NCBI GenBank assembly: GCA_016793095.1
Contig: JAEUJQ010000061.1
Coordinates: 1-64,000, forward strand
Direction: 5' to 3'
DNA from: Myxococcaceae bacterium
Lineage (GTDB): Bacteria > Myxococcota > Myxococcia > Myxococcales > Myxococcaceae
DNA: 64,000 bases
Shown here one piece after another: positions 8,461-15,126 of the stretch (positions are counted from its first letter, which is position 1; every line of letters starts with the position of its first letter). The notes beneath the pieces were generated by a model. That model did not search any database. It worked only from the letters and a program-made list of their open reading frames with translations, and was not told the origin of the DNA. A program made the translations under genes and the position numbers.

Positions 8461-9718
8461 GCGTGTAGACGGGGACCAGGCCGCCGCCCTGGTGCACGTT
8501 CACCACCGGCCGCCGGTGCACCCGCGCGAACAGCCCGCCGAACCGATCGCCGTGCAGCCACGCGCTGTAGACGACGTGGTGCGGAACGACCGCCAGGGAG
8601 TCGCCCTCGAGGACCGGCAACTCCGCGGTGTGTGCGCGTACGAAGCGCTGCAGCAGGAACGGGCGCGCGCTCCGTCTCGCCGAAACGACCGCAGCGCGCC
8701 ACGCCTCGTCCGACACCGCCGGCCCGATGGTGACGTCGAAGCCGCCGAAGCCGTCCGACGGCTTGAGGACCCAGCGCTCCCGCTCGACGGGGCCTTCTCC
8801 GTCCAGCACGCGCGTCTCGGGCACCGACTCACGCACGAGCGCCGCGTCTGCGGGGCTCAGCCGGTCGAGGACCTCCGGCGTCGGCAAGCGACGCAGCAGC
8901 ACCTTGTGATCGGCGGCGATGGAGCCCACCGGGTTCACCACCCTCACCACGCCCGCCGACCAGGCCTCCATCAGCGCTCGGCTCGCTTCGCTCCGCTCGG
9001 GCGCGAGCAGGTCTTCCAGGCTGTCGCGAACGACGAGCGCGATCCGGCGCTCGCCCAGCCACAGCGCGCCCTCGACGAAGCGGAGCTCAGCCGGATCCAC
9101 CATCACCGCGTCGACGCCCTCGCCTCGGAACACCTTCACCAGCCGCGCCACGTCCCACTCGAGGAACGCCTCGCGATGAATGACGAAGACGACGAGGCCG
9201 GCCTGCTCCGGCTCAGGGGCGACGAAGCGCCGCAGCGACGACGCGACCGACTGACGCGTCACCGACGAGCGCGGGAAGAACGGCAGCGCCTCGAAGGCCG
9301 CCGACGACGCCTCCTCGACGCCCATGCCCGACGGATCTCCGGCCTGGCACTCGATGAGCGCCACCCTGCCATCCGCGTCGACGATGAAGTCGTAGCGGGT
9401 GCTGCCCAGCGCCCTGCCCTCACGAGCTTCGGCGCTGACGCGGGCCTGGACGTCCCCCGGTAACGGGAGGGGCTCGACCGGCGCGCCCGCCCAGCACCGC
9501 AGCACCTCGTGCATGCCCGCGTGCCAGGCCCGCGCGAGCGCCTCGAAGTGAGCTCGGGTCGGCGGCTCGATCACGAGCGGACACAGGACCGGCGTGAGGG
9601 AGGACGCGCCTTCTCGGGTCAACGCCTCGACGAAGGCCGCGCGCGCCGCGCGTGGATCGTGCATCACGCGCTCGAGGAACGCGCCGGTCCATCGTTCGAC
9701 AGCGGCCGACCTCGACAT
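8447..9718 (-). CDS. Circularly permuted ATP-grasp-like protein B
   Basis: A 423-residue protein with ATP-grasp features in permuted order. Acidic metal-binding residues appear in YDFIVDADGRVALIECQAGD (~130-150), a Rossmann-like segment in LVVFVIHREAF, and the ATP-binding Lys strand in WVLKPSDGFGG. The end of the protein holds FLLQRFV and a basic/glycine tail. It is paralogous to the protein at 6373-7773 but more divergent in the N-terminal half. ATG 9718 lies 5 nt after the stop of the alpha-oxoamine synthase gene and has no Shine-Dalgarno of its own, so translation is probably coupled to it. The likely chemistry is ATP-dependent amide or ester formation with an amino acid or polyamine; the substrate cannot be read from sequence. 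Confidence 0.78.
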   Translation of the reverse strand: MSRSAAVERWTGAFLERVMHDPRAARAAFVEALTREGASSLTPVLCPLVIEPPTRAHFEALARAWHAGMHEVLRCWAGAPVEPLPLPGDVQARVSAEAREGRALGSTRYDFIVDADGRVALIECQAGDPSGMGVEEASSAAFEALPFFPRSSVTRQSVASSLRRFVAPEPEQAGLVVFVIHREAFLEWDVARLVKVFRGEGVDAVMVDPAELRFVEGALWLGERRIALVVRDSLEDLLAPERSEASRALMEAWSAGVVRVVNPVGSIAADHKVLLRRLPTPEVLDRLSPADAALVRESVPETRVLDGEGPVERERWVLKPSDGFGGFDVTIGPAVSDEAWRAAVVSARRSARPFLLQRFVRAHTAELPVLEGDSLAVVPHHVVYSAWLHGDRFGGLFARVHRRPVVNVHQGGGLVPVYTLTGR

Positions 9719-9723
9719 CGGGC

Positions 9724-10947
9724 TCAGGCGGTCCGGGCCACGGCGCCACGCAGCTCGGACAGCGCCTCGGCGAAGCCGTCGATCTGGGCGTCGGTGTGGT
9801 TCACGCCCAGGCACACCCTCAACTGCGCCTTGCCGCGCCCCACCACCGGGAAGAAGGCGGTGCTCACGAGGTAGCCGCGCTCGAGCAGGTCGGCGCCGAG
9901 CGAACGGCACGCCCCCTCGTCGCCGATCACCACCCGGCGAATCGGGCTGAAGTCGCGCGTGTCGCTGCCGACCTGCTCGTCGAAGCGGGCGACGCGAGCC
10001 CGAAGCTCCTTCTGCAGGCGCTCCACCGTACCGTCGCGGTGCAGCTTCACCGCCTCGAGGGCGGCGCCCACCACCGAGAAGTCGAGCGGCGCCGAGAAGC
10101 CATACGTCATGCCGAAGCGGCGCACCCGATCGGCCTGCCACTTCGACGGCAGGAGCACCCCGCCGCCGTTGCAGCCGAAGCCCTTGCCCAGCGAGTACGT
10201 GATGATCACCGTCTCAGGCAGCTCGCCGTCCCACGCGCCCCGCACCGAGCCCTCGCCATGGCGGCCGAAGATCGACGTGCCATGCGCGTCGTCGACGTAG
10301 AGGAAGATGCCCCACCTCTCGCTCAGCTCGACGAGCTCGGGCAGCGGACAGAGGCCGCCCATCGAGTAGACGCCGTCGGCGAGGTAGATGACCGTCTCGC
10401 CCGCGCGGTCGGCGGCCCTGGCCTCGTCCTCGAGCGCCTGCAGATCGTTGTGGGGGATCGTCGACACCGTGGTCGCCTCGGCGGCGATCACCGGCCTCAG
10501 GAACTGCATCGAGGCGTGCGCCAGCTTGTCGAACACGAAGCGCGTCTTCGTGCGGGCGCTGCGCGGCAGGAGCGCCCCGCTCGCGAGCGTCGGCAGCACC
10601 GACATGTGCGCGGCCGTCACCGAAGGGAACGTGATCGCGTGGCCGCGGAAGAGCCCGCCCAGCTCGGCCTCGAGCTGCACGTTGGGCTCGATGGTGAGGC
10701 GCGAGCGCGCACAGCAGAAGTGCACCCCGAAGGTGTCCACCGCCCGCTTCGCGCCCTCGATCAGCGCCGGGTGGGTGTCGAGCCCCAGGTAGCTGCAGTT
10801 GATGAACTCGACGGCCTCGCGCCCGCCCGCCAACGTCACCTCGCGCCCGTCGCGCGCGCTGAAGTGCGTGTGCATGAGGCCCAGCTCGGCGGCCTCCGCG
10901 ATGCCCGCCTCTGCTTCCCCGATCACGAACCGTGTGTTGCGCGCCAT
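9724..10947 (-). CDS. PLP-dependent alpha-oxoamine synthase family protein (KBL/BioF/CqsA-like)
   Basis: A 407-residue fold-type I PLP enzyme. The family condenses an amino acid with an acyl-CoA, with decarboxylation, to an alpha-amino ketone (KBL, BioF, ALAS, serine palmitoyltransferase, CqsA). Visible motifs are the N-terminal NCSYLGL (50-56), the PLP-ring contact DDAHGTS (219-225) and the Schiff-base Lys255 in SLGKGFG. Length is standard. ATG 10947 was chosen over the GTG 15 nt upstream because the homologous core begins just after it. The downstream ATP-grasp B gene follows after 5 nt. There is no biotin gene context, so a biosynthetic role with the ligases is more likely than BioF, but the acyl-CoA and amino acid are unknown. 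Confidence 0.85.
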   Translation of the reverse strand: MARNTRFVIGEAEAGIAEAAELGLMHTHFSARDGREVTLAGGREAVEFINCSYLGLDTHPALIEGAKRAVDTFGVHFCCARSRLTIEPNVQLEAELGGLFRGHAITFPSVTAAHMSVLPTLASGALLPRSARTKTRFVFDKLAHASMQFLRPVIAAEATTVSTIPHNDLQALEDEARAADRAGETVIYLADGVYSMGGLCPLPELVELSERWGIFLYVDDAHGTSIFGRHGEGSVRGAWDGELPETVIITYSLGKGFGCNGGGVLLPSKWQADRVRRFGMTYGFSAPLDFSVVGAALEAVKLHRDGTVERLQKELRARVARFDEQVGSDTRDFSPIRRVVIGDEGACRSLGADLLERGYLVSTAFFPVVGRGKAQLRVCLGVNHTDAQIDGFAEALSELRGAVARTA

Positions 10948-11000
10948 CTGACCCCACCACACCCAAACCCGGGTTCCTGTGCAAGTGGGGGCTCAGATTC

Positions 11001-11456
11001 TCAGAAGGGGGCGTCGTCGTCTCCCGGCGGGGGAATGTGAGAGTCGTCCGGTCCGCCATCGCCGGCACCGCCACCTCCACCCTGGCGCGCCAGCTCGGCC
11101 TCGATGGCCGCGAGCAGCGTGCGCTCCTTGTCGTGCCAGCGCGCCTTGCCCGGGTCACCCAGCGTGCGGCGACAGCCGTTGGCGTAGAACTCGAGATCCT
11201 GCATCGACGCGCCCGCGATGGGCATGCCCTTGGAGCGCCCGTACGGCGGGAAGACCATGCCCCCCGCATCGGCCGGGGGAGGACGCGACGCGCTGCTCGT
11301 CGGCGCTCGCCTGGCCTCGGGGCGGCCCTCGATCCGCAGCTCTCCCAGGCTCAGTGAGAAGCCCTCACCTGTCCGCGTCGCCGTGCCCACCCGCACCTGC
11401 TCCACCGACCCGTCTGCCCGCGTCACTGCCACCGTCACCGGAAAGGTCTCGCTCAT
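11001..11456 (-). CDS. Hypothetical 151-aa protein with conserved C-terminal helical motif
   Basis: A soluble protein. The N-terminal ~45 residues form a small beta domain (FPVTVAVTRADGS, SLSLGELRIEG). A Pro-rich linker follows, then a block with MVFPPYGRSKGMPIAGAS and a helical stretch ending in KERTLLAAIEAELARQ, and a Gly/Asp-rich tail. The middle block (PYGRSKG..I.....DL..Y) resembles the small fold found at the C-terminus of some exonuclease-X-like and DUF3820-type proteins, so a nucleic-acid link is possible but weak. ATG 11456 (MSETFPVT) is used instead of an upstream start that would add 13 unlikely residues. Its 5' end is 39 nt downstream of the 11496-11720 gene on the same strand. 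Confidence 0.7.
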   Translation of the reverse strand: MSETFPVTVAVTRADGSVEQVRVGTATRTGEGFSLSLGELRIEGRPEARRAPTSSASRPPPADAGGMVFPPYGRSKGMPIAGASMQDLEFYANGCRRTLGDPGKARWHDKERTLLAAIEAELARQGGGGGAGDGGPDDSHIPPPGDDDAPF

Positions 11457-11495
11457 GGCCGCTGGCTTCACCACGCCCGCACCCCACCTGTCCAC

Positions 11496-11720
11496 CTACA
11501 CGTCGTGGAAGTCCTTGCCGCCGCAGCGCGGGCACACCGGCTTGTACCGGCTCACGGTGCCGCGCCACCCACACAGGCACACGACCTGACGCTGGTGTGG
11601 GTTCTCCGCCGGCCTCGAGAGCAGCCGCTTGAGCACGAAGAGCACCACCACGAGCCCCAGCACGAAGGCCACCGGCTTCCACCCGCCCACTTTCGCCAGC
11701 ACTGTATTCAGCTCGTCCAT
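11496..11720 (-). CDS. Small membrane-anchored zinc-ribbon protein (74 aa)
   Basis: A 74-residue protein with one transmembrane helix (about residues 15-32, VAFVLGLVVVLFVLKRLL). A C-terminal zinc ribbon follows, with Cys pairs in CLCGW and CPRCGG. The topology suggests an inner-membrane anchor with a cytoplasmic zinc knuckle. It is the first gene of a short minus-strand pair with 11001-11456, and it diverges from the response-regulator gene at 11769 with 48 nt between them. No functional family is recognised. Confidence 0.75.
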   Translation of the reverse strand: MDELNTVLAKVGGWKPVAFVLGLVVVLFVLKRLLSRPAENPHQRQVVCLCGWRGTVSRYKPVCPRCGGKDFHDV

Positions 11721-11768
11721 GCCGGCGATTCTCGACCTCCCCGGGCCAAAGCGCGAGACTCCTGTCGC

Positions 11769-12518
11769 GTGGTCCCGAATTCCGTCCTCCTCATCGACGA
11801 CGAGCCGATCGTGCTCGACGTGCTCAAGATCGCGCTGGAGAAGAAGGCCTTCGCGGTCGTCACCGTGCAGCGCGTGACTGACGCAGTGAAGGCGCTCGAG
11901 TCGCAGCGCTTCGGGGCGCTGCTGGTGGACAAGAACCTGCCCGACGGCAGCGGCCTCGACGTGATCCGGGCAGCGCGCAGCCGGCAGCCCTTCTGTGCGT
12001 GCATGATGATGACGGGCTACCCGAACGTGACGTCGATCCTCGAAGCGCTTCGCCTCGGCGCGGTGGACTACCTCGAGAAGCCGTTCCCGCAGATGACCCT
12101 CGTGCAGGAGAAGATCCGCGCGGCCATCGAGAACCAGCGCATCCTCCAGGAGCGGGAGGCCCTCATCGCGAAGCTGCAGGACCTGCAGCGCGCGGGGAAC
12201 GGCGTCTTCGAGCGGGACACTGAAGTGGCGATGCTCCAGCAGGCGCTCGAGCTGGCGCAGGAAGAAAAGCAGTACCTCGCCTCGAAGCACCAGGTCGAGC
12301 TCTCGGAGGCGCAGGACCGGTTCTCCAGCCTCAAGAACCGCCACGTGGCCGCGGTGCAGGCGATCAGGGCGACCTCGGCCTCACTCGCGAACCTGCTCGA
12401 GGGACACAAGCTGCCTCCTGAGCTCGACCGTGAGGTGCGGGAGGCGCGGCGGATCCTCTCCTCGCTCGATGAGGGGGCGCATACGCCCGCGATCGGCTCG
12501 CTCCCCAGGGTCGTCTGA
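11769..12518 (+). CDS. Response regulator: receiver domain plus coiled coil, no DNA-binding output
   Basis: A 249-residue response regulator. The receiver domain fills residues ~5-120 with the acidic pair D10-D11, phospho-acceptor Asp54 in LVDKNLPDGSG, and the conserved Lys in YLEKPF. A long Gln/Glu/Leu-rich coiled coil (about 120-205) and a short C-terminal tail follow, with no helix-turn-helix, GGDEF or AAA output. Signalling is therefore probably by protein-protein contact. The start is GTG 11769, immediately before the first beta strand. Open frame continues upstream, but there it runs antisense across the 11496-11720 gene. No histidine kinase is adjacent, so it is an orphan receiver, as is common in myxobacteria. 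Confidence 0.88.
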   Translation: MVPNSVLLIDDEPIVLDVLKIALEKKAFAVVTVQRVTDAVKALESQRFGALLVDKNLPDGSGLDVIRAARSRQPFCACMMMTGYPNVTSILEALRLGAVDYLEKPFPQMTLVQEKIRAAIENQRILQEREALIAKLQDLQRAGNGVFERDTEVAMLQQALELAQEEKQYLASKHQVELSEAQDRFSSLKNRHVAAVQAIRATSASLANLLEGHKLPPELDREVREARRILSSLDEGAHTPAIGSLPRVV

Positions 12519-12619
12519 CGGTCGGCTGATGAGCCGGGGAAGGGCGGGGGGCTGCGCGGGGTTCGACGCTTCGGTTAGATTCCAGCTCAGAGGTCCGGCG
12601 CCGTGGCCGGGACGTGAAC

Positions 12620-13108
12620 ATGAAGGTGCGCCTCACCCAGCCCCGCAGTGACTGCCTCGTCGTCGAGCGCGGCCGCGCCTGGGCCCGTTTCCTGGTGGGC
12701 CTCGTGGCGGTGGGAACGCTGTCCACCAGCCTGGCGGTGGTCGATCTCTCTTCTGGCCCCGGCCTCACGCTGCTCGTCCTGGTGGCCCCGCTGCTCGCGG
12801 TCTTCGCGATCGTGATGCTCCGCGCGGCGCGCACCACCACCTGGACGCTCGTCCGAGCCCAGGGGCGCCTGCTGGTCGATGGGGAGCCGCTCGAGCTCGC
12901 GCGTGTCGAGCTCCGCGTCGCGCAGATGCCCGTCACCCGCGTCCCGACCGGCTACACCCTCTCGTTGTGGATGATGACGTCGGCCGGCCCGGTGGACATC
13001 CCGCTCGGCACCTGGCGCACCCTCATCGAGGCCTCCCACATCTCGGGCACCGTCGAAGACTTCGTCCAGCGCGCGAACGTGCGCCAGCCCGGCCACACCG
13101 GCGCCTGA
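12620..13108 (+). CDS. Hypothetical two-helix membrane protein (162 aa)
   Basis: Starts at ATG 12620, seven bases after GGGA; GTG 12614 is possible. Two adjacent transmembrane helices (about residues 25-75) form a hairpin. After them is a soluble beta-rich domain (WTLVRAQGRLLVDGEPL, LARVELRVAQ) that recalls small PH-like membrane-associated domains. The layout resembles the protein encoded at 29661-30287, with a hairpin followed by a PH-like beta domain, but I see no strong sequence identity. A TAGATT -10-like element lies at about 12575. Function unknown. Confidence 0.72.
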   Translation: MKVRLTQPRSDCLVVERGRAWARFLVGLVAVGTLSTSLAVVDLSSGPGLTLLVLVAPLLAVFAIVMLRAARTTTWTLVRAQGRLLVDGEPLELARVELRVAQMPVTRVPTGYTLSLWMMTSAGPVDIPLGTWRTLIEASHISGTVEDFVQRANVRQPGHTGA

Positions 13109-13387
13109 AGGGTGGTCCTGCTGCGTTCGCGCAGTGTCTCAATCCTCCCACGCGCAGGGTGCGGATCCGGCAGGAGAGCCGGTGAGGCAGGTCGCGGCTC
13201 TCGCTGAGACGGCGAACCGGGCGCGAGCACCACTCCGTCCACCACCAGGGTGGTCCACGCCGTCTTGATGCTCCTCGATGAGCCGGAAGAGACCTCCACG
13301 GTGAGCTGCAGCCGGTGTCTTTCCTGGAGCGGCTGACCGGTGGATTCTTCTGGGAGCCTCGGGCGGGGTGGGCAGTAGAGTCCCTCC

Positions 13388-14206
13388 ATGGCGAAAGACG
13401 ACCCGATTCGCGAGCTGGTGAACCGGCTCGAGCTGCCGTTCAACGCGCTGGGAGTCGATCCCTACGGCATCTCGAAGAAGCACCTCGTGGTCGGCTTCGG
13501 CATCCTCGGGTGGCTGTACCGCACCTACTTCCGGGTGCACGCAGTGGGCGCCGAGAACGTGCCGAAGCGCGGGCGGGCCATGCTCGTCGGCAACCACTCG
13601 GGCGGCTACGCCATCGACGGCGCGATGGTGATCGCCTCGATGATGCTCGAGCTCGACCCTCCCCGGCTCGCGCAGGGCATGGCCGAGAAGTTCATCAACC
13701 AGCTCCCCATCGGCAGCCTCTGGTCGAGCCGCACCGGCCAGTTCACGGGCCTGCCGGAGCACGCCGAGCGGCTGCTCGAAGACGACCGCCTCTTGATGGT
13801 GTTCCCCGAGGGCGCCCGGGGCACCGCCAAGCTCTACAAGGAGCGCTACTCGCTGATCGACTTCGGCACCGGCTTCATGCGCCTCGCGCTCAAGACGAAG
13901 ACGCCCATCGTGCCGCTCGGCTTCGTGGGCGGGGCCGACGCGGTGCCAACGGTGATGAACTCCTACGCGCTCGGGAAGCTGATCGGCGTGCCCTACGTCC
14001 CGGTGACGCCCTACGGCCTGGCGCTGCCGCTGCCGGCCCCGTGCGAGGTGCACTACGGCGCGCCGATGACCTTCGAGGGCTCGGGAAACGAAGAGGACAG
14101 CGTCATCAAGGGCTACGTGGAGCAGGTGAAGGGCCGCATCGGCGAGCTGATGGAGGCCGCGCGATCGGGACGGCGCTCGCGCCTCAAGCTGGGAGGTGAG
14201 CGATGA
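13388..14206 (+). CDS. PlsC-type lysophospholipid acyltransferase
   Basis: A 272-residue glycerolipid acyltransferase, predicted to transfer an acyl chain from acyl-CoA or ACP to a lysophospholipid or glycerol-phosphate acceptor at the inner membrane. The catalytic His70 and Asp77 lie in [10 protein letters not shown], a longer-spaced form of the classical HX4D motif seen in a PlsC subgroup. The acceptor-binding FPEGARGT is at ~139-146, and a Pro-rich strand with PIVPLGF is further on. TAGAGT lies at 13376-13381, only 6 nt before the ATG, suggesting a leaderless transcript. The stop overlaps the ATG of the SDR gene (ATGA), so the two are coupled. The acceptor lipid is unknown. Confidence 0.9.
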   Translation: MAKDDPIRELVNRLELPFNALGVDPYGISKKHLVVGFGILGWLYRTYFRVHAVGAENVPKRGRAMLVGNHSGGYAIDGAMVIASMMLELDPPRLAQGMAEKFINQLPIGSLWSSRTGQFTGLPEHAERLLEDDRLLMVFPEGARGTAKLYKERYSLIDFGTGFMRLALKTKTPIVPLGFVGGADAVPTVMNSYALGKLIGVPYVPVTPYGLALPLPAPCEVHYGAPMTFEGSGNEEDSVIKGYVEQVKGRIGELMEAARSGRRSRLKLGGER

Positions 14207-15123
14207 GGGTCTTGATCGCCGGGGTCTCGGGGGCGCTGGCCCGCCAGGTGGCGATGCTGCTCAAGGGCCGCGGTCACGAAGTGCTGGGCCTCGACCGCCG
14301 CGCCTGGCGTGACCCGCCCGAGGGCATCGAGGTGTTCGAGACGGATCTGCGCAAGCGCGCGGCTGAAGACGTGTTCCGGACGCGACGGCCCGACTGCGTG
14401 ATCCACATGGCCACGGTGAACGCGCTCACGGCCGGCGGCGACGAGCGGGCGCGCATCAACGTCGGAGGCACCCGCGCCCTCTTCGAGCACGCCATCAACC
14501 ACGGCGTGAAGCACGTCGTCTTCGTGGGCCGCCACACCTACTACGGCGCGAGCGCAGACTCGCCGCTCTACCACACCGAGGACGAGCCCCCGCACGGCAT
14601 CGGCAGCTTCCCCGAGCTCGCCGATCTCGTGGCCGCCGATCTCTTCGCGGCGAACGCGCTGTGGCGCGAGCCGCGTCTGTGCACGACCGTGCTGCGCCTC
14701 GTCTACACGCTGGGCCCTTCTCAGCAGGGCACGCTCGCCTCGTTCCTGCGGGGCAAGCGGGTGCCGCTGGTGCTCGGCTACGATCCGCTCTTTCAGTTCC
14801 TCTACGAGTCCGACGCGGCGCGCGCGATCACCCTGAGCGCCGAGCAGGGCGTGAAGGGCATCTTCAACGTGTGTGGGCCCAACCCCGTGCCCCTGCGAAT
14901 GATCGTCGAGCAGACGGGCCGCACCGCCATGCCCGTGCCCGAGCCCATGTTGCGGGCGCTGCTGGGCCGCTTCGGTCTCCCGGCCCTGCCGCCCGGCGCG
15001 CTCGAGCACATCAAGTTCCCCATCGTGGTCGACGGCCAGGCGTTCAAGAAGGCGACCGGCTTCAGCCACGAGGTGGACGAGGTCGAGGCGCTGCAGCGCT
15101 ACCGCATGCTCACGGGCCGCTGA
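14203..15123 (+). CDS. Atypical extended SDR (NAD-dependent epimerase/dehydratase fold)
   Basis: A 306-residue Rossmann-fold protein. The dinucleotide-binding glycine motif is AGVSGALA (residues 5-12), followed by an acidic strand end LGLD, a [10 protein letters not shown] loop typical of extended SDRs, and [10 protein letters not shown]. The usual catalytic YxxxK is not visible where it is expected (the stretch around [13 protein letters not shown]), so it may bind a nucleotide without normal oxidoreductase chemistry or use another residue. Its first codon overlaps the stop of the acyltransferase gene by 4 nt. The pairing suggests lipid modification. It converges on the gene at 15127 with 3 nt between them. 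Confidence 0.85.
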   Translation: MRVLIAGVSGALARQVAMLLKGRGHEVLGLDRRAWRDPPEGIEVFETDLRKRAAEDVFRTRRPDCVIHMATVNALTAGGDERARINVGGTRALFEHAINHGVKHVVFVGRHTYYGASADSPLYHTEDEPPHGIGSFPELADLVAADLFAANALWREPRLCTTVLRLVYTLGPSQQGTLASFLRGKRVPLVLGYDPLFQFLYESDAARAITLSAEQGVKGIFNVCGPNPVPLRMIVEQTGRTAMPVPEPMLRALLGRFGLPALPPGALEHIKFPIVVDGQAFKKATGFSHEVDEVEALQRYRMLTGR

Positions 15124-15126
15124 CCG

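Noticed and set aside
9724-10947. Biotin synthesis gene bioF
   Set aside because: The oxoamine synthase family is clear, but no other bio genes are near and the neighbours are ATP-grasp-like and LanB-like enzymes.
12952-13443. 163-codon open frame on the minus strand as a real gene
   Set aside because: Overlaps the 3' end of 12620-13108 and the start of the acyltransferase gene antisense; kept only as a possible relic in the gap.
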